A stretch of 64,000 bases of DNA from Mycobacterium florentinum (lineage in GTDB: Bacteria; Actinomycetota; Actinomycetes; Mycobacteriales; Mycobacteriaceae): contig NZ_AP022576.1 in NCBI RefSeq assembly GCF_010730355.1, positions 2,046,001 through 2,110,000 on the forward strand. The letters run 5' to 3'. The position numbers were made by a program, and so were the translations under genes. This document shows, one piece after another, positions 27,559 through 36,452 of the stretch (position 1 is its first letter; every line of letters begins with the position of its first letter). The notes below the pieces were generated by a model that was given only the letters and a program-made list of their open reading frames with translations, searched no databases and was not told the DNA's origin.

Positions 27559-28950
27559 TCAACCCGCTCCCACCGGGCGACGGGCCAGCATCACCGGGCG
27601 GCGGGCCGCAATCGTCAGCGCCTCCGCGAGTTCCCTGGCGGAGCGCTCGCCGGCCGCAACGGCGGTGTTGACATTGCCGGACGAGTTGTACGACCCCGCG
27701 AGATGGATGCGACCGCCCCGGCGGCGGGTGGCGTGGAAACGGCCGAGCTCGCGGTAGAGGCCGGGGTGGCTGTACACCAGGACCGGATACCAACGGTTCA
27801 CGCGGACGAACTCGATCTGGTCGGCAACACCGGGCATCAACGGTTCGGCGTCCCGCAGCAGTCCGGCCAGCACCGCGTCGTCATCGTCGTCGGCGTGCTC
27901 GACGGCCCATTCGTTCATGGAATACAGGCCGATCAGACCTTTGCCCGCCGGCGCGCGCCCCGGCGCCTTGTTGTGCTCGGCAATGATCGCAAACAATGCG
28001 TCCGAGGACGGCCGCGGAAAGACGACGAAGGACGCCGGCATGCCGGCCGGCGGCCGGGACAGCCCGACGTTGATGTTGATGCAGGAGGTGTAGCGCAGGT
28101 CTCGCAGGAACGCGGCACGATCGGGCTCGAGTTGCGGGAGCAGATCGGGAACTTCGTTGCCCATCGAGCTGACAATCGCGCCCGCGCCGGTCTCGGTGTG
28201 CTGGCCGTCGGGGCCGGTCCAGGTGATTTCGACGCCGTCGGGGCGCTCGATGACTTCCTCGACAGTGACCCCAAGCCGCACGTCCAACGGCGCGGCCAGC
28301 CGCTGCATGAACGACGAGTACCCGTCACGAAACGCAAAGAGCTTGGTACCCAACACCTTCTGCCACAGGAAGAAGAACTCCACGACCGAGATGACGTCGC
28401 CGGGCACACCGGCGCCCGCACGCACCGTCGGCTCTATCAGGTAGTCGTAGAGCTCCCCATCGATCCCACGCCGAGCGGCATAGGCGGCAGGCGTCTCGCG
28501 GTCATAGGCACTGGCAATCGAAAGATCCTCGTAGCTCAGCAGTTTCCCGATTCGCAGCGCATCGATCGCCAGCTTGACGACCTGGAACTTGGCGCGCACG
28601 GACAGGAGTTTGGTTCGGGCGGCGTCCAGCGCGAGATTGTCGGCCCGGAGTAGATGCAACGTCTGGTCGCGGACGAAACCCATCAACGAGTTCGACGGGA
28701 TCAGCGCGTCGCGCATGCCGATCTCGTCGACCAATCGCATGACCGCCGCATACGCCTCGGGAAGCACGGTTGCGCCCGTCTCCATCAGGAAGCCGTCCCG
28801 CTTGACCGTCAAGAGCTGGCCACCCACCCGGTCGCGCCGCTCCAGCACGACGACCTGACGCCCTTGCTTGTTCAGTCGGTGCGCAGCAGCGAGGCCCGAT
28901 GGACCCGCGCCGACCACGAAGACCGGTCCTGAAGCGGCGGAATCCGACAT
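27559..28950 (-). CDS. FAD-dependent oxidoreductase, CrtI/protoporphyrinogen-oxidase-like
   Basis: A 463-residue flavoprotein with VFVVGAGPSGLAAAHRL at the N-terminus, ERRDRVGGQLLT, and a C-terminal IHLAGSYNSSGNVNTAVAAG closing the FAD site. This is the amine-oxidase/desaturase superfamily. ATG 28950 follows AAGGAGG at ideal spacing. It is the first gene of the leftward arm, divergent from the dikinase gene across a 107-bp control region. Two different CrtI-like enzymes in one operon suggest sequential oxidations of one substrate. Confidence 0.87.
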   Translation of the reverse strand: MSDSAASGPVFVVGAGPSGLAAAHRLNKQGRQVVVLERRDRVGGQLLTVKRDGFLMETGATVLPEAYAAVMRLVDEIGMRDALIPSNSLMGFVRDQTLHLLRADNLALDAARTKLLSVRAKFQVVKLAIDALRIGKLLSYEDLSIASAYDRETPAAYAARRGIDGELYDYLIEPTVRAGAGVPGDVISVVEFFFLWQKVLGTKLFAFRDGYSSFMQRLAAPLDVRLGVTVEEVIERPDGVEITWTGPDGQHTETGAGAIVSSMGNEVPDLLPQLEPDRAAFLRDLRYTSCININVGLSRPPAGMPASFVVFPRPSSDALFAIIAEHNKAPGRAPAGKGLIGLYSMNEWAVEHADDDDDAVLAGLLRDAEPLMPGVADQIEFVRVNRWYPVLVYSHPGLYRELGRFHATRRRGGRIHLAGSYNSSGNVNTAVAAGERSARELAEALTIAARRPVMLARRPVGAG

Positions 28951-28988
28951 TGCGACCTCCTTGTCGACAACGTGTTGACATGCTGACC

Positions 28989-29022
28989 TTACATGGTGTC
29001 TTGACTTTGCGACACTATGTAA
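28989..29022. promoter_or_regulatory. long inverted-repeat operator in divergent promoter
   Basis: The left arm TTACATGGTGTC (28989-29000) and right arm GACACTATGTAA (29011-29022) match at 11 of 12 positions, with a 10-bp spacer. It lies between the two divergent arms, 39 bp from one start and 35 bp from the other. This is a typical TetR-dimer site and probably the target of the adjacent TetR pair. Confidence 0.75.
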
Positions 29023-29057
29023 GGACATACTGTAAGTTCTTCGCTGGACCAGCCTCA

Positions 29058-31826
29058 ATGACGAGAGAACGGACTTCTGCCGTGAGCAATGTTTTGGCCT
29101 TTGCGGACCCCGCCGCCCAGGACGCGGCGCAGACCGGCGGCAAAGGAGCCAACCTTGCCGCGCTGACCGCGAAGGGTTTCCCGGTCCCGCCGGGGTTCGT
29201 GATCACCACCGCGGCATACGACAGCTTCATCGAGCAGTCCGGGTTGAACGACCCCATCGCCGCCTTGCTGGGCGAAGCCGATTACGACGATGCCGCGGCG
29301 TTCGAACAGACCACCGCGCGGATCCGCAGCGCCATCGTCGAGGCACCGCTGCCCCCCGAGCTGGCCGCGGACATCGCCGCGCGCTACCGGCAGCTGCCCG
29401 ATGACTGCTACGTGGCGGTGCGGTCCTCGGGAACGGCCGAGGACCTAGCCGGAACATCATTTGCGGGGTTGCACGACACCTACCTGGACATCCGTGGCAC
29501 CGATGCGGTCATCGACGCGGTTCGGCGCTGCTGGGCGTCGATGTGGACCGCGCGCGCGACGCACTACCGGCGCAACGCCGGCATCGACCATGGCAGCGCC
29601 AAGATCGCCGTCGTGATCCAGGAAATGGTCGAATCCGACGTCTCCGGTGTACTTTTCACCGCCAACCCCGTGACGGCGGACACCGACCAGATGGTGATCA
29701 ACGCCAACTGGGGTCTGGGCGAAAGCGTGGTCGCCGGGATCGTCACGCCAGACTCCTGGGTGCTCCACAGCGAAACACTCGAGCCCGTCGAGCGCATCCT
29801 CGGGAACAAGGAAGTCTCCATCGTCCGTCATCCCGATGCGGCCCACGGCACGCTCAGCCGCGAGAACGCCGCGGAGGACCGCGGGCGGTTCACCCTCGCC
29901 GACGAACAGCTCGCCGAACTCGGCGCGCTGGGCAGGCTGGTGCAGAGCGCGTACGACGAACTGCCGCAAGACATCGAGTGGGCCATCGCGCGGGGCCGGC
30001 TGTACCTGCTGCAATCGCGACCGGTTACCGGCGTCGACCTGTCCTGGGACAGCCACGTCGACGACTGGCAGACGCTGCCCGACCACGACGACGCCGTGTG
30101 GACGCGGACCTGGGCCGACGAGCAGTGGACCGGTGCGGTGACGCCCCTGTTCTATTCGTGGCGGGCAGAGATGTTCACCCGCGCCTACTCGCGCTGCGCG
30201 GACCTGTGGGGAATACCAGAAATGAAGCGCGGCCGGATGTTCAAATTTCACAAGGCCGAGGCGTACTTCCACTGCGGGCTGGAGCGGGCCATCATCGAGC
30301 ACACCGTGTTTCCGGCTTTCCGTCCGGGGCCCAACGTGCTCAACCACGTGCCTCCCACCTGGCATGGTGAGATTTTGTCGTCGCCCTTCAGCATTGCCCG
30401 GTACTTGAAGATGCACGCCCGCATCACCGCGGCGGGCGATCCCGCCAACACCCCGTACGCTTTCCTGAAGACCTTCGACGACTGGTTTTACAACCGCGTC
30501 GATGAGGCTTCCGGTCTACCCGACGAGCAGCTTCGGAAGCTCTCCGACCGGGCGCTGGAGCGCCATGTCGAAGACCTATTGGAGCTGGAATTTTCTTTTG
30601 CAGAACAGCTTTGGGCGGGCTATTACCTCTACGCCAGGGACGCGTTTTCCTTCCTCGGCTGGATGCTGGCCAATTGGTACACCGGCGACAACCCACTGGC
30701 CTTCGGTGAGCTGCTCTCCGGGACCGCCCGCCGCACGGCCACCCTTCAGGAAAACGTCGAGCTGCTTGCCTTTGCGGAAGAGATCCGCGGATCAGAGCAA
30801 TTGCGAACACTTTTCGGCGCCCACGAAGGAAACGCATTTTTCACCGCGCTCGAAGAATCCGGGCCGGGCCGCGATTTCTTGAGCCGATACCGGGCATTCG
30901 CCCGGGCCAACGCGCACCGGGGACACGCCGAGCGCGATATCTACTACCCGCGAAGACTCGAGGACCCCTCGATGGACTACCGGGCGTGGCAGACGATGTT
31001 GTCCAGCCCCGAGGCGCTCGATCCGGAAGGCAACGAGCAACGCGTCAACGCCCGGCGCAACGCGGTCCTGGCCGAGGTCGTCGACAACATCAAGCAGCGT
31101 CCCTTCGGGTTCCTGCGGGCCGAGCTGTTCAAACTGGTGCATGACTGGCTGCTGAAGTTCCTGATCGTCCGTGACGACGAGAGGTATTACATCGACCGCT
31201 CGACGTATGCGGCCAAGCGCGCATTCCTCGAGATCAGCCGCAGGCTTCAGGAGCGCGGCATCCTCGGCAGCGACCGTGACTTCCAATTCCTCAGCCGCAA
31301 CGAACTTTACGAGGTACTGCGGCGCGGTGAGGCGACGCCGTTGGTCAAAGCCAAGATTGCCGGGAGGATGCGGGACTTCGACCGCTTCGTCGCGCGAGAG
31401 GCCAAGCTGCCCGTCTACCTGCAGGCCGGCAAGCCGGTGACGCTGACGGATACCGACACCGAAGGCGACCTGACCGGCGTCGGAACCAGCCACGGCACCA
31501 TCACCGGCAGGGCCCGGGTCCTGCACAGCGTCGAGGAGATCGGGCGCGTCCAAAAGGGCGACATCCTGGTCACCAACCACACCGATCCCGGGTGGACTCC
31601 GGTGTTCCTCGTCATCTCCGGGATCGTGCTGGAAACCGGTGGGATGCTGGCACACGGTTCGCTGTTGGCTCGCGAATACGGTTTCCCCGCAGTACAAATC
31701 GCCGGTGCCACCGAGCTGATCCCCGACGGGGCGCTGATCACGGTCGACGGCGACACCGGCCGGGTTCACATCGAGACCGAGGACGAAGAGGTCGAGGTCG
31801 CGGAGATGGCGGAGGTGGCCCGATGA
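29058..31826 (+). CDS. PEP-synthase/rifampin-phosphotransferase-like dikinase
   Basis: A 922-residue dikinase. The N-terminal ATP-grasp domain carries TGGKGANLAALTAKGFPVP and RSSGTAEDLAGTSFAG. A large, divergent central domain includes AHRGHAERDIYYPR. The C-terminal phosphohistidine domain has TGGMLAHGSLLAREYGFPAV (His near residue 866). The order ATP-grasp, substrate domain, swivelling His domain is that of rifampin phosphotransferase and related phosphotransferases rather than PEP synthase, whose C-terminal pyruvate/PEP barrel is missing. It probably phosphorylates a hydroxyl of an unknown metabolite. GTG 29082 is an alternative start. The next gene overlaps by ATGA. Confidence 0.85.
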   Translation: MTRERTSAVSNVLAFADPAAQDAAQTGGKGANLAALTAKGFPVPPGFVITTAAYDSFIEQSGLNDPIAALLGEADYDDAAAFEQTTARIRSAIVEAPLPPELAADIAARYRQLPDDCYVAVRSSGTAEDLAGTSFAGLHDTYLDIRGTDAVIDAVRRCWASMWTARATHYRRNAGIDHGSAKIAVVIQEMVESDVSGVLFTANPVTADTDQMVINANWGLGESVVAGIVTPDSWVLHSETLEPVERILGNKEVSIVRHPDAAHGTLSRENAAEDRGRFTLADEQLAELGALGRLVQSAYDELPQDIEWAIARGRLYLLQSRPVTGVDLSWDSHVDDWQTLPDHDDAVWTRTWADEQWTGAVTPLFYSWRAEMFTRAYSRCADLWGIPEMKRGRMFKFHKAEAYFHCGLERAIIEHTVFPAFRPGPNVLNHVPPTWHGEILSSPFSIARYLKMHARITAAGDPANTPYAFLKTFDDWFYNRVDEASGLPDEQLRKLSDRALERHVEDLLELEFSFAEQLWAGYYLYARDAFSFLGWMLANWYTGDNPLAFGELLSGTARRTATLQENVELLAFAEEIRGSEQLRTLFGAHEGNAFFTALEESGPGRDFLSRYRAFARANAHRGHAERDIYYPRRLEDPSMDYRAWQTMLSSPEALDPEGNEQRVNARRNAVLAEVVDNIKQRPFGFLRAELFKLVHDWLLKFLIVRDDERYYIDRSTYAAKRAFLEISRRLQERGILGSDRDFQFLSRNELYEVLRRGEATPLVKAKIAGRMRDFDRFVAREAKLPVYLQAGKPVTLTDTDTEGDLTGVGTSHGTITGRARVLHSVEEIGRVQKGDILVTNHTDPGWTPVFLVISGIVLETGGMLAHGSLLAREYGFPAVQIAGATELIPDGALITVDGDTGRVHIETEDEEVEVAEMAEVAR

Positions 31827-32830
31827 TCGAAAGCGACCTCCGGCGTGATCAGCTGCACCTGCCGGTGCCCTTGCCTGCCGAGTACAGCGAGAACTTGATC
31901 CTGATGGGCTACGACGAGGCCAGCAAGCATGCGTTCTATTGGCATTGGAGTCGCATGCACACCGATCCGAACCGCTGGGAAGGCCTGGTGGTGATCTACC
32001 GTCCCGGTGGAGAGATTCTGTGCCGCAGGGAATTCGGAGCGCACGGCAACAATCTCGATGTAGCGAGCTCGGGTAACTGTTCGTTCACCGTCGAGGAACC
32101 CCTGCAACGCTGGCACGCCCGGTTCAGCGGACACGCGACCAAAACCACGACCGACATCGCGGCCAGCGCTATCGTCCCCGACGGCCCAACGGTGTCGCTC
32201 GAGGTCGACATGATTTTCGATGGGGTGTTCGGCACCTTCAGCGCCGGTGCCGCGATGGACAACCAGGACTGGGGTGATGGCCACCTGGAGCAGGGCGGCC
32301 GCGTGACCGGCGACATCGTCATCGACGGGGCCGAGGCCATTCACGTTGACTGCCTCGCGTTTCGCGACCACACCTGGGGACGGCGGAACTACCTGACGCT
32401 GGACCGGCATGCCTGGTGCTACGGGTTTTTCCCGAGCGGTCGGGTTTTTCTGGTTCTCGAAGCCTGGCACGACAGCGATCACGGCCCGGAGCATGCCAAG
32501 TTCGGATTCGTCGTCGAAGACGGCAAGATGGTGCCGGCATCGCCGATCAGGACTCCCGGGCTCGAGGATCCGGCGGGAACGCCCAGGACGTTCACCGTGG
32601 AACTCGATAGCGAACTCGGTCCGATGTCCATAGACGTCACGATGATGCATGCGATGTCCTTCCACCTGGCGCATCCACTCGAAATGCCCTTGGGCACAAG
32701 CTGGACCGATGAACGCAACACGATCAATGTCGAGGGGCCAACGGTTGTGGAGTGGAACGGCGAGCGTGGCACCGGATGGGTGGAACGCACGAACCGGGCC
32801 GGCCGCCTGGCACGGAAGGTTGGTTCATGA
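31823..32830 (+). CDS. CrtC/hydroxyneurosporene-synthase-like protein
   Basis: A 335-residue soluble beta-rich protein resembling the CrtC-like/AttH lipocalin-type superfamily: FRDHTWGRRNYLTLDRHAW and GFFPSGRVFLVLEAWHD near residues 180-220 are its clearest marks. CrtC hydrates carotenoid double bonds; relatives act on other polyketide or terpenoid substrates. ATGA overlaps join it to the dikinase before it and to the dehydrogenase after it. The pairing with two CrtI-like enzymes in the divergent arm supports an isoprenoid-like or polyene substrate, which is inference. Confidence 0.7.
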   Translation: MIESDLRRDQLHLPVPLPAEYSENLILMGYDEASKHAFYWHWSRMHTDPNRWEGLVVIYRPGGEILCRREFGAHGNNLDVASSGNCSFTVEEPLQRWHARFSGHATKTTTDIAASAIVPDGPTVSLEVDMIFDGVFGTFSAGAAMDNQDWGDGHLEQGGRVTGDIVIDGAEAIHVDCLAFRDHTWGRRNYLTLDRHAWCYGFFPSGRVFLVLEAWHDSDHGPEHAKFGFVVEDGKMVPASPIRTPGLEDPAGTPRTFTVELDSELGPMSIDVTMMHAMSFHLAHPLEMPLGTSWTDERNTINVEGPTVVEWNGERGTGWVERTNRAGRLARKVGS

Positions 32831-33900
32831 CGTATCGCGTAGTGCAATGGGCGACAGGCTCGGTAGGAAGCTGGAGCCTCCGACAGATCATCGACCACCC
32901 CGATCTCGAACTCGCCGGGGTATGGGTGTCCTCGGCCGCGAAGGACGGTCGCGACGCAGGCGAATTATGCGGACGACCACCCACCGGCGTACTGGCCACC
33001 ACGTCCCGGCAGGCGATCCTCGACCTCGACGCCGATGTGGTAGTCCACTGCTCGGTGGGCGTCGGCCCGCAGGGACTGCTGCCATTCGACGACGACGTGA
33101 TCGCCCTGCTGGAATCCGGCAAAAATGTCATCTCGACGGCATCGTATTTCTCCCCGCTGATCGAAGGCCCGGAGCGAATGGCGAAGCTGGAAACGGCCTG
33201 CGCCAAAGGCAGTTCCACCCTGTACGGAGCGGGGATCGACCCAGGATTCGTGTGCGACCGGGTGGCAGCTTTGCTCAGCGGGAGCGTCGCCAAGATCGAC
33301 AAAATCCGCATGATCGAGTCGATGGACGTGTCGACCAATCCGGGCGAACTGCTGCTTTCCGAGGTCGGGTTCGGCAAGCGGCCCGAGGAGCGCAGCCTGG
33401 ACTCCCCCGGGGTCCTGTACTACGGGCTGCGCCTGCTGCCGGCCGCAGTCGCCAAACTCGCCGACCTGCTTGGTGTCGAACTCGACATGGTGATGCCGAG
33501 CAGGGCAGACGTGGTCCTCACCGATCGCGAAATGGACGTCGCCATGGGCACTCTCAAGGAGGGCACGATCAGGGCCGTTCTCCACGAATTCTCCGGGATG
33601 CGCGGCGGCGAAGCTTTCATCACGCATCAGTGGGTCACTTACATGGGCGACGAGGGAATGCCCGAGGATTGGGTACTCGCCCCGAAGGGCGAGAAGGGCA
33701 AGCCACCACCATATTTCGTGAGAGTCGAGATCGACGGCCACCCCGGACTCAAAGTCGACATGGTCTACACCGACGACGAAGACGCATCCTCGTTCTCCTT
33801 CCCCACCGCCACGGTCTGCATCAATTCCATCCCCGACGTCGTCGCCGCTCCGCCAGGATTCCTGCAGGAGAAGATCTTCGGCCACTGGCGGTCAGGCTGA
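32827..33900 (+). CDS. DapB-like NAD(P)H-dependent dehydrogenase (amine dehydrogenase family)
   Basis: A 357-residue Rossmann enzyme: VVQWATGSVGSWSLRQI at the very N-terminus, VVHCSVGVGPQGLLP, and STLYGAGIDPGF before a large C-terminal domain. The layout resembles dihydrodipicolinate-reductase-like and 2,4-diaminopentanoate dehydrogenase proteins common in mycobacteria, many of unknown substrate. ATG 32827 overlaps the previous stop (ATGA). It is the last gene of the rightward arm. Confidence 0.82.
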   Translation: MTYRVVQWATGSVGSWSLRQIIDHPDLELAGVWVSSAAKDGRDAGELCGRPPTGVLATTSRQAILDLDADVVVHCSVGVGPQGLLPFDDDVIALLESGKNVISTASYFSPLIEGPERMAKLETACAKGSSTLYGAGIDPGFVCDRVAALLSGSVAKIDKIRMIESMDVSTNPGELLLSEVGFGKRPEERSLDSPGVLYYGLRLLPAAVAKLADLLGVELDMVMPSRADVVLTDREMDVAMGTLKEGTIRAVLHEFSGMRGGEAFITHQWVTYMGDEGMPEDWVLAPKGEKGKPPPYFVRVEIDGHPGLKVDMVYTDDEDASSFSFPTATVCINSIPDVVAAPPGFLQEKIFGHWRSG

Positions 33901-33909
33901 CACCAGTTA

Positions 33910-34719
33910 TCAATCATTCTGCTGGTATATGTGTTCGGCCCCAACGGATTTAGTCGCTGTGGGCGATTGTTCGCGGCGCAGCAGCTCGATCTCGGCGGCG
34001 AGGTCATCCAGCGTCTTGGCCGCGGCGTCCGGGTGAGTCTCCTGATGCCGGACGGCGCCGAGGAGCAGCACGGTGTCAACCAGGATCCATGCGGCGAACA
34101 CGAACACGATCAGCCACCAAGCGAGCAGACCGTTCCATGCAAACGGACCGGTCTTGAAGAAGTAGATGAACGCGGCGGGGAAGAACATCATCACAATCCA
34201 GAAGTTGAAGTAGCCGGCCCAGCGCGGGAAGGCGGGGACCGGCCGAGCGTCCTTGAGAATCGCGGCGCCCATGACGAAGCCTTGGATCACCGCGGTGGAC
34301 AGGATGCCCAGGAACGGCAGCCAGGCAAGGTCATTGAGACGCTGGATAATCTCGGGGTCACCCTCGGGCCGGAATGCGGCTACCTGCCAGAAGGCGCACG
34401 GGAAGATCAACTCGAGCACCAAGCACGCCCCACACATGATCATGGTGTAGGTCAACGGCGAGGTTCGGCCCTCGATCCGCTTCATCTGAACTGCCCACGC
34501 CGCGCACCATGGGAGCATCAACGCTCCCGCCAACATGTTGATGAGCATGCCGATGCGGATGCCAGAGGTGTTGCCCGCAAAGAATTCCTTGATCTCCTGC
34601 GGACCCAACTGTGGCGACGGTGGCGGGACGAAACGAGCGATGCCCCAAAAGCCGAGGAAGAACAAGGCTACCCACGCGAATCCGAGGTAGGCGCTGACCT
34701 TCTGCGTACGAATCCCCAC
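33910..34719 (-). CDS. multi-pass membrane protein, unknown function
   Basis: A 269-residue protein with about six membrane helices (near residues 10-30, 55-77, 92-115, 135-152, 165-188, 198-220) and a charged C-terminal tail. A periplasmic loop FVPPPSPQLGPQEIKEFFAG follows helix 1; this loop is typical of a mycobacterial DUF-type membrane family often near steroid or lipid metabolism genes. It is convergent with the dehydrogenase gene and ends 10 bp away. The function is unknown. Confidence 0.75.
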   Translation of the reverse strand: MGIRTQKVSAYLGFAWVALFFLGFWGIARFVPPPSPQLGPQEIKEFFAGNTSGIRIGMLINMLAGALMLPWCAAWAVQMKRIEGRTSPLTYTMIMCGACLVLELIFPCAFWQVAAFRPEGDPEIIQRLNDLAWLPFLGILSTAVIQGFVMGAAILKDARPVPAFPRWAGYFNFWIVMMFFPAAFIYFFKTGPFAWNGLLAWWLIVFVFAAWILVDTVLLLGAVRHQETHPDAAAKTLDDLAAEIELLRREQSPTATKSVGAEHIYQQND

Positions 34720-34785
34720 GAGCTCTTCTCTCCTCCCGGCCGCGATGCCACGTTCTCGCGCTCTCCATCGGAGCGCGCTAAAAGG

Positions 34786-35949
34786 CTACTCCGTGCCGAA
34801 GGCAAAAACCGTTGTCGAATCGTAGGTCTGGCCCGGGTTGAGCGTGGTGGCTGGGAAGCTCGGGTGATTCGGCGAATCCGGGTAGTGCTGGGTCTCCATC
34901 GTGAATCCCGCGCCCTGCCGGTAGACATGCCCGCTAGTGCCCGCGAACGCCCCGTCGATGAAGTTGGACGTATAGAACTGCACACCGGGCTCGGTTGTGG
35001 AGACGGTCAGGGTGCACCCCGTCTGCGGATCCTCGGCCCTGGCCGCTTCCACCAGCCCGGTGTTGTTGCCGCGGTTGATCACCCAGTTGTGGTCGTAACC
35101 GTGGGCCAATAACAGCTGCGGGTCATTCGCGGTGATACGCGCGCCGATCGGGGTCGGCGCGGTGAAGTCGAACGGTGTGCCCCGCACCGGGGCGATCTGG
35201 CCGGTCGGGATCTGCGTGGGGTCGGTGGGCGTGTAGTTGTCGGCATGGATGGTGACCCGCTGGCCGTAGCTGTCGAGCGTGTCCTCGCCGGCCAGGTTGA
35301 AGTAGCTGTGATTGGTCAGGTTGATCACGGTCGGCGCATCGGTGGTCGCACGGTAGTTGATGCGCAGTTCGTTCCGCTGGTTCAGGGTGTAGGTGACGGT
35401 GGTCGTCAGCGTTCCCGGGTAGCCCATTTCGCCTGCGGGACTCACATATTGGAGCTTCAGGCCCACGCTGTCGTTCGTGTTCTGCTGACTGGCCTGCCAC
35501 ACCTTCGTATCGAAGCCCGCGGTGCCGCCGTGCAGGCTGTTGCCGTTATTGTTGATCGGCAGGTGATACTCGTTGCCGTTCAACGAGAAAGCGCCCTTGG
35601 CGATCCGATTGCCGTAGCGGCCGACGATCGCGCCGAAATAAGTCTTGGCTGATCCGGTGTTGTCGAGGTAACCGGCCAGGGTCGGGAAGCCCAGCACCAC
35701 ATTGCCGACATGCCCGGCGCGATCGGGGACCTCGATCGACTGAATGATGCCGCCGTAGGTCAGGATTCGCACGCGCATGCCGTGCCCGTTGGTGAGCGTG
35801 TAGCGGGTCACCGGCGTCCCATCCACCTGACCGAACGGCTCGCCGGCGATCGACGGCGGCTCCGCGGGTGTGGTCGTCGTGTTGCTGCATGCCGCCAAAC
35901 CCGCGACACCGGCGACGGCGATCAGCCGAAGCAGTCGATTGCCGCCCAC
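34786..35949 (-). CDS. aldose 1-epimerase (galactose mutarotase) lipoprotein
   Basis: A 387-residue GalM-family enzyme with a lipoprotein signal: LLRLIAVAGVAGLAAC gives the lipobox with Cys21-type acylation, then a Thr/Pro linker. Catalytic signatures include VGRYGNRIAKGAF, NGNSLHGGTAGFD, TNHSYFNLAG and a C-terminal PGVQFYTSNF. It interconverts alpha and beta aldoses outside the membrane. GTG 35949 is chosen for its GGGAG and because it places the lipobox correctly; the longer in-frame extension reads as non-signal sequence. Confidence 0.92.
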   Translation of the reverse strand: MGGNRLLRLIAVAGVAGLAACSNTTTTPAEPPSIAGEPFGQVDGTPVTRYTLTNGHGMRVRILTYGGIIQSIEVPDRAGHVGNVVLGFPTLAGYLDNTGSAKTYFGAIVGRYGNRIAKGAFSLNGNEYHLPINNNGNSLHGGTAGFDTKVWQASQQNTNDSVGLKLQYVSPAGEMGYPGTLTTTVTYTLNQRNELRINYRATTDAPTVINLTNHSYFNLAGEDTLDSYGQRVTIHADNYTPTDPTQIPTGQIAPVRGTPFDFTAPTPIGARITANDPQLLLAHGYDHNWVINRGNNTGLVEAARAEDPQTGCTLTVSTTEPGVQFYTSNFIDGAFAGTSGHVYRQGAGFTMETQHYPDSPNHPSFPATTLNPGQTYDSTTVFAFGTE

Positions 35950-36034
35950 GGGCGCTCCCTCACACTCGTTCTGCGCGCACCTGTGCGCCAGAATTACGCC
36001 CACTGAGGCTAATGCCGGCCATCGGTTGACGTAT

Positions 36035-36082
36035 GAAAAAGGGCCGCATCTCCGCGACCCATTTGTCGAGCTGCCGGGAATC
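36035..36082. repeat. second copy of ssrA 3' end plus terminator (att-like repeat)
   Basis: 48 bp matching 36424-36471 at the real ssrA end in the same orientation. The first 18 bp (GAAAAAGGGCCGCATCTC) and the 15 bp GAGCTGCCGGGAATC are identical, with a few differences between. tmRNA 3' ends are classical attachment sites for integrases, so this looks like the far attachment site of an inserted element. Confidence 0.75.
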
Positions 36083-36096
36083 AAGGACCTTGTGCA

Positions 36097-36396
36097 TCAG
36101 TCTCGGTTTGGCTGCTCAAACCACAGCAGACCGCCCGGCTCGGTTGAGCCTATGCCGTATCCGGCTAGCCACAAGCCGTAGTCCGTCTCATAGCGGTCGA
36201 CCGAACCCACGGACATGTCGACTGCGGGGTACGGATTGCTGTCCTCAGGCTCGCCACGGTGTGCAGCAGCCCGGCCAATGCAAAATGGGCAGCCGTCATG
36301 ATCATCGAAGAACTCCAGTGCCCGTCCGGTAATCCGCACCTTCCTGCCGTCGGGTAACTCGAACTCCGCGTCGTCAGCATCCTGGTCGTCGTCCAT
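36097..36396 (-). CDS. small acidic protein inside ssrA-flanked segment, unknown function
   Basis: A 99-residue acidic protein starting at ATG 36396. A Cys-x-x-Cys pair sits in DGCPFCIGRAAAHRGEP, followed by YETDYGLWLAGYGIG. It resembles small HNH- or HIT-like metal proteins only in the Cys pair; no family is recognised. No strong ribosome site is visible; the longer frame to 36438 would overlap the ssrA terminator. It is the only gene between the two ssrA-end repeats, so it may be cargo of a collapsed element. Confidence 0.6.
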   Translation of the reverse strand: MDDDQDADDAEFELPDGRKVRITGRALEFFDDHDGCPFCIGRAAAHRGEPEDSNPYPAVDMSVGSVDRYETDYGLWLAGYGIGSTEPGGLLWFEQPNRD

Positions 36397-36423
36397 GCCG
36401 CTATCGTCGCAGCCACCACCGAC

Positions 36424-36451
36424 GAAAAAGGGCCGCATCTCTGCGGCCCTT
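36424..36451 (-). terminator. rho-independent terminator of ssrA
   Basis: A 10-bp perfect stem AAGGGCCGCA/TGCGGCCCTT with a 4-base loop, followed on the minus strand by a run of five T. It is immediately after the tmRNA 3' end. Confidence 0.9.
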
Positions 36452-36452
36452 C

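Noticed and set aside
36035..36082. A second tmRNA or tRNA gene
   Set aside because: Only the 3' end and terminator are duplicated. No acceptor partner, tag frame or cloverleaf is present.
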